Both the position numbers and the translations under genes were made by a program. Shown here piece by piece: positions 17,663-25,813 of a stretch of 64,000 nucleotides of DNA; position 1 is the first letter of the stretch, and each line of letters begins with the position of its first letter. The stretch lies in NCBI RefSeq assembly GCF_003386535.1, contig NZ_QTTN01000004.1, positions 1-64,000 on the forward strand. The letters run 5' to 3'. The DNA is from Paenibacillus taihuensis. GTDB lineage: Bacteria > Bacillota > Bacilli > Paenibacillales > Paenibacillaceae. The notes under the pieces are model-generated. The model was given only the letters and a program-made list of their open reading frames with translations. It made no database searches and was not told where the DNA came from.

Positions 17663-18145
17663 TTAAATAAATAGATTCACTTTCGCATCTGCTGCATCAC
17701 CTAAATAAGCAGCAACACCTGCGTATTCAATGCCATCCAGCAGTTCTTCTTTTTGCAAACCGAGCAAGTCCATTGTCATTGTACACGCCACTAATTTGAC
17801 CCCCTGCTCTTGAGCCAATTCAATGAGCTCCGGGAGAGACAGAGCATTATGCTTCTTCATAACGTGTTTGATCATTTTAGGACCCATTCCGCCAAAATGC
17901 ATTTTGGATAGTCCAAGCTTATTTGCTCCTCGAGGCATCATTTTAGCAAACATTTTTTCTAGGAATCCCTTTTTAACAAATACTTTTTCATCTTTACGAA
18001 GCGCGTTAAGCCCCCAAAATGTAAAGAAAATCGTCACATCATGGTCATATGCAGCCGCCCCGTTTGCAATAATAAATGCCGCAATAGCTTTGTCTAATTC
18101 TCCGCTGAAAAGAACGATTGTTGTTTTCTCGTTATTCATTGTCAT
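17663..18145 (-). CDS. DsrE/DsrF-like family sulfurtransferase, long form
   Basis: The 160-residue protein has the DsrE fold pattern: TTIVLFSGELDKAIAAFIIANGAAAYDHDVTIFFTFWGL and the conserved cysteine in VKLVACTMTMDLLGL. A basic/Met-rich insert (FLEKMFAKMMPRGANKLG) distinguishes it from the shorter DsrE protein at 19.8 kb. DsrE/TusD-like proteins relay persulfide sulfur between TusA and rhodanese partners. I chose the ATG at MTMNNEK because GAGAGG lies 11 bp upstream; a longer frame includes that site. It heads a unit with cstR and the membrane rhodanese. Confidence 0.82.
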   Translation of the reverse strand: MTMNNEKTTIVLFSGELDKAIAAFIIANGAAAYDHDVTIFFTFWGLNALRKDEKVFVKKGFLEKMFAKMMPRGANKLGLSKMHFGGMGPKMIKHVMKKHNALSLPELIELAQEQGVKLVACTMTMDLLGLQKEELLDGIEYAGVAAYLGDAADAKVNLFI

Positions 18146-18174
18146 GATTGTTTCATCCTCTCTCAATTTTACAT

Positions 18175-18190
18175 ATACAAGTATGGGTAT
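18175..18190. promoter_or_regulatory. CstR-type operator, weak match
   Basis: ATACAAGTATGGGTAT is an imperfect version of the ATACC-N-GGGTAT palindrome. It lies about 30 bp before the start of the long DsrE gene. Confidence 0.4.
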
Positions 18191-18230
18191 TCAATATTAT
18201 TAAAAAAATAATGTTCTGATTTAAAACTAA

Positions 18231-18247
18231 ATACCTCATGGGGTATA
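18231..18247. promoter_or_regulatory. CstR-type operator, left of a pair
   Basis: ATACCTCATGGGGTATA matches the palindrome family. Its exact reverse complement follows after 9 bp, making a 43-bp symmetric site in the promoter region of the DsrE-CstR-rhodanese unit. Confidence 0.65.
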
Positions 18248-18256
18248 TCAGAATAC

Positions 18257-18273
18257 TATACCCCATGAGGTAT
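18257..18273. promoter_or_regulatory. CstR-type operator, right of a pair
   Basis: TATACCCCATGAGGTAT is the exact reverse complement of the neighbouring site. Two operators in this arrangement could hold two repressor tetramers on the same promoter and so autoregulate cstR. Confidence 0.65.
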
Positions 18274-18315
18274 TTTCGCAAAAAAATAAAACTGGACGAT
18301 ATGGAAAACCATTAT

Positions 18316-18349
18316 AAAAGGAGAACGACGACAAGCCTGTTGTTCCCCC
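18316..18349 (-). terminator. Terminator of the tauE-tusA operon
   Basis: GGAGAACGAC pairs with GTTGTTCCCC (one mismatch, one wobble); read on the minus strand it is followed by TTTT. It comes directly after the tusA stop and separates the two sulfur transcription units. Confidence 0.5.
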
Positions 18350-18359
18350 TTCAGATTTA

Positions 18360-18587
18360 TTAGGCTTTTTTAATCCAAAATTTATATACGCCATTTTCCT
18401 CTGCGTGGCTTAGCAACTCATTCCCTGTACTTTTTGCCCAAGCCGCAAGATCGTTTTTAGCACCTTTATCAGTCGCATGCACTTCTAATACTTGACCTGA
18501 TTCAAGTTCTGCAATGGATTTCTTTGTTCTTACAATAGGCATCGGACAAGCCAGCCCTTTAGCATCCAAAATTTTATCGCTGTTCAT
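18360..18587 (-). CDS. tusA: TusA-like sulfur carrier
   Basis: The 75-residue protein has the TusA signature LDAKGLACPMPIVRTKKSI with the C-P-x-P sulfur-carrying cysteine, and ATDKGAKNDLAAWAKSTGN. It would accept persulfide sulfur from rhodanese or DsrE partners. It is the last gene of the operon that begins with tauE, 12 bp after the dioxygenase gene. Confidence 0.9.
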   Translation of the reverse strand: MNSDKILDAKGLACPMPIVRTKKSIAELESGQVLEVHATDKGAKNDLAAWAKSTGNELLSHAEENGVYKFWIKKA

Positions 18588-18599
18588 TGTTTTTCCTCC

Positions 18600-19739
18600 T
18601 TATTTATCATGAACTGCACAGCGGTTCGGACCGATTTCCATTTCACGCTGCTCTTCTTCATTTGGCGTTATTTTACCCATATTGGTTTGGCGAATTTCTT
18701 GATAGGAGTTGGGTTGCGGCGGCAAGTTTTCGGTGACTGTCTTGCGGAACTCGCCTTCATCTTGAATATTCAATCCCGGATTTTCTTTGTACAGAGCGCC
18801 TAAGCGACCGGATACAAGACCTCTTTCGCCAAGTTCAGTTACTTTACCGAAATGGGCAGGAAGAACAATCAACTCTTCGGCTAAATCCCTATAGCGGCTG
18901 TAGAGCGTCTCACGAAGATCACCTACCCAATCTTCCGCGAGTCCTGCCAAATCGGGACGACCAATCGATTCAACGAAGAGAATATCTCCAGTCAACAGGT
19001 ATTTACTATCGATAATGAAGGAGGTCGATCCAATTGTGTGCCCCGGTGAATAAATAGGCTGCACTTTAATCGTTTCATTACCAACGTAAATGTCTTTACC
19101 TTCTTCGAGTTTTTCATAGTCGAAGGTTACTTCAGTCGCATCTTTTGGGGGCAAGTAATACGTCGCACCGTATTTCTGAGCCAATGCTCTGCCACCGGAA
19201 ATGTGATCGGCGTGAAGGTGCGTGTCGATTGTATGAAGCAGCTTAGCACCTTTCTCTTGCATAAATTGCTCATATTGATCGATCATGCGGCTTGTATCGA
19301 TAATTGCGGCTTCACCATTAGAGAGCACCATATAGGACAGGCAGCCTTTGCCAATGCGAACAAATTGGTAAAGCTCTCCGCCACCGGATAGATCGGCTAC
19401 TTTAACAGGCTCAAGGTACTCGCTCCACGATTTCATGCCGCCTTCAAGATAAGAAACATGGCTTCTTCCGGCTTCAGCTATTTGTTCTGCGACAAATATG
19501 GACGAACCTTCTTTAGCACAAACCACTAAAACACTTTTGCCATCCGGAATACTTTCAAGAGCTGGGTTAAAGTCATCCAATAAATCAAAGTAAGGGATAT
19601 TAATGATTTCAACGCTGTTACCTTCAATTCTCCAATCATTGAAATCAGATTCATTCCGTACATCCAGGATAAACAGTTCTTCGTTATTAAGGACCATTTT
19701 CGTGACTTCTTTAGCGGTCATTTTTTGGATCGTCATCAT
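18600..19739 (-). CDS. Rhodanese-persulfide dioxygenase fusion (CstB-like)
   Basis: The N-terminal rhodanese domain (about residues 1-110, [14 protein letters not shown], catalytic loop CAKEGSS, GGMKSW) is followed by a metallo-beta-lactamase-fold persulfide dioxygenase domain with [34 protein letters not shown] and [14 protein letters not shown]1-type enzymes oxidise thiol persulfides to sulfite with non-haem iron; the rhodanese part can make thiosulfate. S. aureus CstB has the dioxygenase first and rhodanese last, so the order here is reversed. The longest frame starts on top of AGGAGG; I chose the ATG pair 12 bp beyond it. Confidence 0.88.
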   Translation of the reverse strand: MMTIQKMTAKEVTKMVLNNEELFILDVRNESDFNDWRIEGNSVEIINIPYFDLLDDFNPALESIPDGKSVLVVCAKEGSSIFVAEQIAEAGRSHVSYLEGGMKSWSEYLEPVKVADLSGGGELYQFVRIGKGCLSYMVLSNGEAAIIDTSRMIDQYEQFMQEKGAKLLHTIDTHLHADHISGGRALAQKYGATYYLPPKDATEVTFDYEKLEEGKDIYVGNETIKVQPIYSPGHTIGSTSFIIDSKYLLTGDILFVESIGRPDLAGLAEDWVGDLRETLYSRYRDLAEELIVLPAHFGKVTELGERGLVSGRLGALYKENPGLNIQDEGEFRKTVTENLPPQPNSYQEIRQTNMGKITPNEEEQREMEIGPNRCAVHDK

Positions 19740-19760
19740 TATTTTTTTCATCCTCCTATA

Positions 19761-20156
19761 TTAGAATGTTAGTGTGACATTTGCATCTTGCGCAAAGTCA
19801 AGGAAAGTCACTGCTCCGCCTACATCTATGCCATCAATAAAGTCCTCTTTCTGCAAATTCATCACATCCATCGTCATTTGGCATGCAATGATTTTCACGC
19901 CCAATTCCTGAGCCATGCTCACAAGATCAGGGATAGACGGAACGTTAGCCGCTTTAAATCCTTCTTGAAAATGTTCTTTGCCTGCAGGCATTGGAAGCTG
20001 CTCATACGCCTGCTTATGAATGAGATTCAAACCTTCGAAAGTAAAGAAAATAGCTACTTGCGAGTCCGTTGCTGCTGCTGCAGTTGCAATGTTAAATACT
20101 TTATAAGCGTCGAATAATCCGCCGTTGCTTGCAATAATCGCTACCTTATTAGCCAT
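19761..20156 (-). CDS. DsrE-like family protein, short form
   Basis: The 131-residue protein has KVAIIASNGGLFDAYKVFNIATAAAATDSQVAIFFTFEGL and the conserved cysteine in VKIIACQMTMDVMNL. The family forms sulfur-relay partners for TusA. It lies between the dioxygenase and the TusA-rhodanese gene with short spacings, so it belongs to the same operon. Confidence 0.85.
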   Translation of the reverse strand: MANKVAIIASNGGLFDAYKVFNIATAAAATDSQVAIFFTFEGLNLIHKQAYEQLPMPAGKEHFQEGFKAANVPSIPDLVSMAQELGVKIIACQMTMDVMNLQKEDFIDGIDVGGAVTFLDFAQDANVTLTF

Positions 20157-20179
20157 AATTAATTCCTCCGTTTTTGTAA

Positions 20180-20752
20180 TTAATCTTTCTCAACTTCGCC
20201 TGTCCATTCGGTCATGCCTTGAACAGCATTTTTCACATATTTAAAATCATTCTCAGCTAATGTTTGACAAGCGATATCGCTTCGATTACCGCTACGGCAA
20301 ATCAAATAATATTCCTGTTCCGGATCAAGCTCGCGCATCCGTCCTTCAAGCTCTCCTAATGGAATTGAAACGGCTCCAGGAATCCGACCGAAAGCATATT
20401 CAGCAGGTTCGCGGACATCAACGATGTTCATTTTCTCGCCAGCGGAAAGTTTTTTCTGAATTTCTTCATGAGCTATCAGATGTGGAAATTTTCTTTCTTC
20501 CTTGATTTCTGTTGGATCCGATTTACGGATATAATGACGGAAGACGCCGTTATCTTCCTTTAAGCCGATATATTGATGACCGGTGCGTTTTGCCCAGCTT
20601 TGAAGATCCGCTACGGAACCTTTATCGGTTGCACGTACTTCTAACACCTCACCCGTTTGCATCTCCTCAACCGTTTTTTTGGTACGGACTACCGGAAGCG
20701 GACATGCTAAACCTTCACATTCCAATGTTCGGTTCACTAGCAAATTTGTCAT
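20180..20752 (-). CDS. TusA-rhodanese fusion protein
   Basis: Residues 1-75 form a TusA domain (ECEGLACPLPVVRTKKTV, ATDKGSVADLQSWAKRTG); residues about 85-190 form a rhodanese domain (NIVDVREPAEYAFGRIPGAVSIPL, active loop CRSGNRS). Both sulfur-carrying cysteines are present. It resembles part of the multidomain sulfurtransferase CstA (rhodanese-TusA-DsrE) of S. aureus, with DsrE supplied by the neighbouring gene. An intramolecular persulfide relay is the likely role. Confidence 0.88.
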   Translation of the reverse strand: MTNLLVNRTLECEGLACPLPVVRTKKTVEEMQTGEVLEVRATDKGSVADLQSWAKRTGHQYIGLKEDNGVFRHYIRKSDPTEIKEERKFPHLIAHEEIQKKLSAGEKMNIVDVREPAEYAFGRIPGAVSIPLGELEGRMRELDPEQEYYLICRSGNRSDIACQTLAENDFKYVKNAVQGMTEWTGEVEKD

Positions 20753-20770
20753 AACAAAAACCTCCTCGTG

Positions 20771-21088
20771 TTATTTACCATACTCCATGTCTCCAGCCCA
20801 TTCCGTCATGCCCCCAGGCATGTTAACGACGTTATATCCCAGACCGGACAAATACTCGCATGCCTTTCCACTGCGATTTCCGCTGCGGCATACAACAACG
20901 GTTTCTTGCTTTTGATCGATTTCATTCAGTGCTCTATTGATCTGACCTAGAGGAATATGTTTGGCGCCGGGAATGTGACCGGACTCCCACTCCTCTGGCT
21001 CGCGAACATCAAGAATGTACACTTTTTCATTTCTTTTGAGGCGGTCAAGAACTTCTCTTGGAAGCTGTTCCTTATAAGCTTTGCTCAT
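20771..21088 (-). CDS. Single-domain rhodanese
   Basis: The 105-residue protein has VYILDVREPEEWESGHIPGAKHIPLGQI, the active loop CRSGNRS and MPGGMTEWAGD. It is cytosolic, with no signal or membrane helix. It is the second gene of the operon, 13 bp from tauE. Confidence 0.9.
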   Translation of the reverse strand: MSKAYKEQLPREVLDRLKRNEKVYILDVREPEEWESGHIPGAKHIPLGQINRALNEIDQKQETVVVCRSGNRSGKACEYLSGLGYNVVNMPGGMTEWAGDMEYGK

Positions 21089-21101
21089 CTTAGATCCACT
21101 C

Positions 21102-21881
21102 CTAAAATAAAATCGAAATCCAAATCTTAAAGACTGTTGCTGTAATTAATCCAGCCAAGATTTGTTGAAGCAGCTTTGTGTTGATTTTTTTACTTAGTTT
21201 GGCACCGATTGGTGAAGCAATGGTGCTGGCAATAACCAGCACAATGGATGGAAGCAATAGCATATGCCCACCCATTAACTTCCCCGTCGTTGATCCAATC
21301 GAGGAGATAAACGTAATTGCAAGTGAAGATGCAATTGCAACTCTTGTTGGAATTTTAAGAATCACGAGCATAACCGGTACAGTTATAAAAGCGCCAGCTG
21401 CTCCAACAATCCCAGAAACAGTACCGATAATTAAAGCCAATATAACAGCTAAAATTTTATTGAATGTTATTTTGCTTAAATCTTGTGCTTCATTCCCCTT
21501 TTTCGGCAGAAACATCATAACGGCTGCAATCAGCGCTAAAACGGCATAAACAATATTAATCATTGAACTCGGTAACGAGTTTGAAACAAAGCTGCCCAAA
21601 AAGCTCCCCGTAATAATGGAGACGCCCATGTAGAGAACTAGTGTCTTATTAACAAGTCCGCCTTTTCGAAAAACCAGCATCCCCATTAAACTCGCAAAGA
21701 ATACTTGAATAGCACTGATTGCTGATACTTCCTGCGCGGTAAAAGCTGCAAATCCTAGAGCCGGCGGGATAAAAAGCAACATCGGATAGTTAATGATCGA
21801 ACCGCCGATTCCCACCATTCCGGAGATGAATGAGCCCAAGAAGCCAAGCGCGAAAATGGTCATGATCCATGCCAAATCCAT
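21102..21881 (-). CDS. tauE: TauE/SafE-family sulfite exporter
   Basis: The 259-residue protein has about eight hydrophobic helices and the family features LGFLGSFISGMVGIGGSIINYPMLL and VSGIVGAAGAFITVPVMLVIL (paired G-x-G-G/A-G loops). In cst operons TauE exports the sulfite that the dioxygenase makes. It is the first gene of the minus-strand operon; two CstR-type operators stand upstream. Confidence 0.88.
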   Translation of the reverse strand: MDLAWIMTIFALGFLGSFISGMVGIGGSIINYPMLLFIPPALGFAAFTAQEVSAISAIQVFFASLMGMLVFRKGGLVNKTLVLYMGVSIITGSFLGSFVSNSLPSSMINIVYAVLALIAAVMMFLPKKGNEAQDLSKITFNKILAVILALIIGTVSGIVGAAGAFITVPVMLVILKIPTRVAIASSLAITFISSIGSTTGKLMGGHMLLLPSIVLVIASTIASPIGAKLSKKINTKLLQQILAGLITATVFKIWISILF

Positions 21882-21942
21882 AGGGCTTCTCCTCTCTAAT
21901 AAAAAGTTAAAAAGTATTAAGTATGCTCTACAATTTCAAAAT

Positions 21943-21958
21943 ATACCCTATGGGGTAT
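21943..21958. promoter_or_regulatory. CstR-type operator at the tauE promoter, proximal
   Basis: ATACCCTATGGGGTAT is a near-perfect palindrome about 60 bp before the tauE start and is the best member of the operator family here. Confidence 0.7.
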
Positions 21959-22047
21959 TATTTATTGCAAAAAAAAACAAAATGGATTACTAAAACAAAT
22001 CCGTCAGATCTTTTTATCGCAACCTCCTTCTTTTCGCGAGTATACAT

Positions 22048-22063
22048 ATACCCGTTGGGGTAT
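22048..22063. promoter_or_regulatory. CstR-type operator at the tauE promoter, distal
   Basis: ATACCCGTTGGGGTAT, about 105 bp upstream of the proximal site, shares the ATACCC/GGGGTAT arms. Confidence 0.65.
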
Positions 22064-22141
22064 GTGATTACTATATAAAACTTATGTCACTTCGTCAACC
22101 CCCATTGTTTTGTATTATGGCGTAACGATACTTCTGCTGCA

Positions 22142-22240
22142 TCAGAAAATAAGATTAAAAAGGATAACAAGCAATATTAGTCCTAAAACCACGATTGATG
22201 CAGTTACCCAATAAGCTGTTGTTTTGTTTGACGATTTCAT
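22142..22240 (-). CDS. Small membrane peptide, 32 aa
   Basis: An ATG behind a perfect GGAGGAG site opens a 32-residue frame: a polar start MKSSNKTTAYW and one hydrophobic helix of about 20 residues ending in LIF. A single-helix peptide with such a good ribosome binding site is likely translated. Function unknown; it lies between the DUF202 gene and the cst operon on the same strand. Confidence 0.5.
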   Translation of the reverse strand: MKSSNKTTAYWVTASIVVLGLILLVILFNLIF

Positions 22241-22342
22241 TGCTTCTCCTCCAGAATAGTTCGAATTGTTGCGTTCATTTGTTGCTTATATTCTCCATTC
22301 TTTCGCATGATATGCACTAACCATGCTCAATTCATAACACAT

Positions 22343-22708
22343 TTAAAAAAGTAAAAGGAGGATGACAAGAACAATTAGAAAAATGGCTATCATAGCAAGT
22401 CCAATCGCTACGAACCAAATAATTACTGTTGGAGATACAAATTGTTCATCATTAATTCCCTCTTGCTTTCTCCTATAGTCCATGGTCGCCATGAAAATAA
22501 TTGCACTCCCCATTAAAACTGCTCCGATTCCAACAGTGGCAGCAACCGTGTGACCAATATGTTCGTAAGTTGTAGTACGAAAAACCACCCCCGCCGCCAA
22601 AAAGCCCAATCCGATAATCGTAATAGCTGTTCGTATCCATGCAAGATAAGTACGCTCATTCGCTAAGTGCTGCTGTACATATTTAAAGTCGGATTTTCGT
22701 TGTTCCAT
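22343..22708 (-). CDS. DUF202 (YidH-type) membrane protein
   Basis: The 121-residue protein has the DUF202 signature LANERTYLAWIRTAITIIGLG and three hydrophobic helices. The role of the family is not established. It lies between lgt copy 2 and the sulfur cluster on the same strand, behind GGGTTGTATC with a weak ribosome binding site. Confidence 0.85.
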   Translation of the reverse strand: MEQRKSDFKYVQQHLANERTYLAWIRTAITIIGLGFLAAGVVFRTTTYEHIGHTVAATVGIGAVLMGSAIIFMATMDYRRKQEGINDEQFVSPTVIIWFVAIGLAMIAIFLIVLVILLLLF

Positions 22709-22770
22709 CTAAAGATACAACCCTTCTTCATTTGTAGTCTTAGTATTTGCGTTTTTGGATAACAAAATAA

Positions 22771-22796
22771 ACTCCTGCCACAAATATGGCAGGAGT
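22771..22796 (-). terminator. Terminator after lgt copy 2
   Basis: ACTCCTGCCA/TGGCAGGAGT stem with a 6-nt loop just after the lgt stop; the same hairpin family follows the other lgt copies. Confidence 0.7.
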
Positions 22797-22808
22797 AACA
22801 ATTGGGTA

Positions 22809-23744
22809 TCAACTCTTTATTGGCTGCTGAGCTTGAACTGCTGGACCAATCGAGTTTTTTGTTTCAATGGGGGAACTATAGGGTACAGATCTTCTTTGTT
22901 TACGGCGAATAATAATAAACGAAACAGCCGCAATAATAATGAATACCGCAAGCAATTGAGATATACGAATATTGCTACCTGGTTCTTTCGCTCCCCACCC
23001 GAAGAAGCTCATTGGGCTCCATACGGTTTTAAGGAATGATGCCAACCATTGAGGACCAGCAAAGACAAGGCTGTCTGTACGCACGCCTTCTACATAAAAC
23101 CGACCAAGTGAATACCAAATGAAGTAACTCATAAAAAGCTCGCCTGACCGCAGAAATGATCTTCTGCGAATCCATAACAGCACCAGAAGTCCGGTAAAGC
23201 TCCATAAGGATTCATATAAAAATGTCGGATGGTAATACTGTCCGTCAATGAACATTTGATTTACGATGAAACTTGGAAGTTGCAACGTATTTCGCAAAAA
23301 GCTCTCCGTTACTGGACCTCCATGCGCTTCTTGGTTCATAAAATTCCCCCAGCGTCCGATCATCTGTCCGGTTATTAAACCCGGCGCGCAGAAATCAGCA
23401 ATTCGCCAGAAGTCATATCCTTTCCGCCTCGTATAAATAACAGCTGCTACAATGGCGCCAATCAAAGCACCATAAATGGCAATGCCACCGTGCCATATTG
23501 CGATAATCTCGCCCGGATTAGTTTTATAATTATTCCATTCAAATGCGACATAATAAGCTCTTGCCCCAATTAGAGCTGAAGGAACTCCGATTAAAAGTAA
23601 GTCCATAAAGAAATCAGGAGAAATTCCGAACCTTTTTCCTTCCCGTATTGCAAGCAACAGTCCAAGTAATGCACCACAACCAAGAATAATCCCATACCAA
23701 TGCACCTGGATCGGACCTAAAGAAATTGCTATTGGATTCAACAT
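22809..23744 (-). CDS. lgt: Prolipoprotein diacylglyceryl transferase, copy 2
   Basis: The 311 residues align with lgt copy 1 end to end without gaps; most differences are conservative or in the polar tail. The signature [14 protein letters not shown] and the segments [14 protein letters not shown] and [11 protein letters not shown] are intact. About 120 bp upstream of the start are also shared with copy 1 (AACAAACTACCAAC, TTATTCTCCAGCA), so the duplicated unit includes promoter and terminator. Both copies should be active; why two are kept is unclear. Confidence 0.92.
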   Translation of the reverse strand: MLNPIAISLGPIQVHWYGIILGCGALLGLLLAIREGKRFGISPDFFMDLLLIGVPSALIGARAYYVAFEWNNYKTNPGEIIAIWHGGIAIYGALIGAIVAAVIYTRRKGYDFWRIADFCAPGLITGQMIGRWGNFMNQEAHGGPVTESFLRNTLQLPSFIVNQMFIDGQYYHPTFLYESLWSFTGLLVLLWIRRRSFLRSGELFMSYFIWYSLGRFYVEGVRTDSLVFAGPQWLASFLKTVWSPMSFFGWGAKEPGSNIRISQLLAVFIIIAAVSFIIIRRKQRRSVPYSSPIETKNSIGPAVQAQQPIKS

Positions 23745-24029
23745 GATTACGCTCTCACATCCCTACTACCATTTTACAACCTTCTATATCATAACAAACT
23801 ACCAACACGGATGGGAAACACATTATTCTCCAGCAGGTTGACAAGCCTTTATGATGTCCATCGCATCAATTCTCCTACTCTATTGAACCGCAAAATGCTC
23901 AAAGCCCATTTGCAATGAATTTTAGATCTAGAATCAAAGATGACAGCGAAGGAATCGATGCGACGTTCCATTTCTTGTTCCAATTTGAGCCGACGCCGTC
24001 ACCGCCTATACCTTGAATGAATTCCTAGC

Positions 24030-24060
24030 GCAACAGCTGCCGATCGTCGGCAGCTGTTGC
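24030..24060. terminator. Perfect GC-rich hairpin, 14-bp stem
   Basis: GCAACAGCTGCCGA pairs perfectly with TCGGCAGCTGTTGC around a 3-nt loop. There is no T-run on either side. It follows the stop of the truncated 24.1-24.3 kb frame and may end its transcript. From the lgt start to here (23745-24029) no gene is visible. Confidence 0.5.
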
Positions 24061-24089
24061 CAGCGTTAAACCCCGAATAACTTTCGAGC

Positions 24090-24339
24090 TTATTGCTTAA
24101 TCAAGCTATGCATAGTTCCATCCGAGTAGTAGGTGAATAACTCGCCGGTGTATTTATTGACCAAATATTGATATTCATAAGTAACATTCTCATTGGATGC
24201 CATAAATTTGTAGAAACGAATGAATTGAGTACCGTTCGCTTCAATAGTCACGCCGCTCCCTGATTGTTTTTGTACAATTGCCTGAGCTGACTGTACATCC
24301 AACGCTTTTTCGCTTGCAGCAATCCAAGCTTTTCGTGGT
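24090..24339 (-). pseudogene. C-terminal fragment of a host gene, cut by the Tn7-like end
   Basis: About 83 residues (PRKAWIAASEKALDVQSAQA to YLVNKYTGELFTYYSDGTMH) run to a stop but have no start of their own; the frame continues into the transposon end. The ending looks like a PepSY-type or similar small extracellular domain, but I do not assign a family. The 5' part of the gene was lost or separated when the transposon inserted. Confidence 0.5.
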
Positions 24340-24477
24340 AATGAGATCAAGTTCTTGTCAATTTCGGTAATGGGATCAAGTTCTTGTCATTTGGTTTTGA
24401 CAAGAACTTGATCCCATAAATACAAAAAGCCGCGATTTTCGCGGCCATTAATGAGATAATGTTCTTGTCACCCGACA
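24340..24477. mobile_element. Tn7-like transposon end with four TnsB-type sites
   Basis: Four copies of the 9-mer GTTCTTGTC or its complement occur at 24350, 24380, 24399 and 24461, two of them as GGGATCAAGTTCTTGTCA or its reverse, and the block ends with CACCCGACA. This is the layout of Tn7-family ends, where TnsB binds several repeats. The same block recurs at 48736-48880 and partly at 46645-46688. Between sites two and four lies GCCGCGATTTTCGCGGC, which with a T5 run on the minus strand serves as terminator for the tniQ-like gene. Confidence 0.75.
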
Positions 24478-25813
24478 AGGTCCTTTTCGAATACTCGTTG
24501 ATTTAAACCATATGACATTGCTATTTCTACTTCTTGCTTATTTTCAATTTCGTAACGATGTTTAAAGACGATTATTGGTTGACTATGCTCCATCATTTTA
24601 TTAACAACAGTCCAGCTTGGCACGCGTATAGCTGCAGCATTTTCCTTTGCTATCGACAACCATTGATAAAAGTAATTCAAGCAAAATTCTGTTGTGTAAC
24701 GGTTTAACACCTGACTTAGTAAACCAGGGGTATCACTAACCTTCAAGTTAATTTGAGTCGATAACCTATCTCTTAGGTCCACAAGCGTTTCTTCTATAAG
24801 CTGTGTAACGAAGTTTCTAGTTCCAGATTTGCTTGCTGGAAATTGTTGCTCTTTCTTCGATGTGATATAAAAATGCTGAGCATTAAGTATTGTCTGCCTC
24901 CAAAAAATATAAGCATAAGCGTATGGGCAAATAGGTTGAAACTCCCCTTCCTCTAGTTTACGCAATTCTTGCAGCACTCTTATGCAATTATGATGCTTAC
25001 ATAACAGGTTATTTCTTATATACTTGTCAATTGATTTAAAGCATTGTTTATTTTCCTCGTACAGATCTTTGGTTAGTTGTATCTCCGAAGTCAGTTCTGA
25101 AGTTTTGTGCTGATGAACTCGAGATGTGAAACTACACTTTCTGTAGAAAGTACTTATTTCTGCAGAATTAGGATTAAAGAGTAAACGGTCGTTGATTCCC
25201 CATTTCGTATCGCCCCTTTCAATCCAGTCTTTAACACATTCATCCGTAATTTGAAATGTGTATTTCCAGGTAGACCATTGAGATCCAGCAAAGTCCGCCA
25301 GTTTATTTCCACATTTACACGTAAAAGGGTTTCCCAGACTCTTATCACTAATTAAGAAAGGAATACTTTTATTACATGTTGGGCACTGTGTGATCAGTTC
25401 AGTCATATGTATGGGGCAGCGTTTAATAAGTGAAAACTAGTGTAGCCAACTGTGGTACCCAACACTCATGCATTGACTACACCATCGTAATGATTTAGGG
25501 AACCAAGTTTCTTCATCATTATTATAGTATCCAATGGGCATTAACAATTTTGTTATCGCTATCTCATTTTGCCTTACAATATCTACAAAAAGATTTTGTT
25601 TCAGTGCAACTGGATCAAATCCTCTCAACCGGAAAAGTTCCCTCCTACTGTCTCCGATCGTTGTGCCTCTTATCTTTTTCACCTCTACTGAGCCGAATAA
25701 GCGCAGACTTCTTTCCGTGTCACCAGATTAGCAAAACATACTTTTTCAAAAATCGACCAAGGAGTTTCCATTAGATTGATCCAGTTACTGTTCCAAATTA
25801 TCATCGCATTCAC
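24468..25813 (-). pseudogene. TniQ/TnsD-like target-selection gene, broken
   Basis: Joined over its breaks the product reads NWINLMETPWSIFEKVCFAN (typical TniQ start), then a zinc-binding domain RWCSQCMSVGYHSWLH-stop-FSLIKRCPIHMTELITQCPTC...FTCKCG. A one-base frameshift lies near RKEV/LRLFGS (about 25710), and an amber codon at 25437-25439 stands where a Gln codon is expected. The C-terminal 312 residues remain open. TniQ/TnsD proteins bind the attachment site and recruit TnsC. The stop overlaps the transposon end repeat. The start is coupled to the stop of the tnsC-like gene. Confidence 0.8.

Noticed and set aside
24327-24342. A 15-bp match (TCCAAGCTTTTCGTGG) between the flank of the Tn7-like end and 46813-46828, considered as a shared insertion target
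   Set aside because: A 15-bp chance match is expected in a window of this size and the sequences diverge at once on both sides.
25437-25439. Amber codon in the tniQ-like gene as evidence of stop-codon recoding
   Set aside because: Other genes end normally at TAG, and the gene also has a frameshift, so plain decay or error explains it better.
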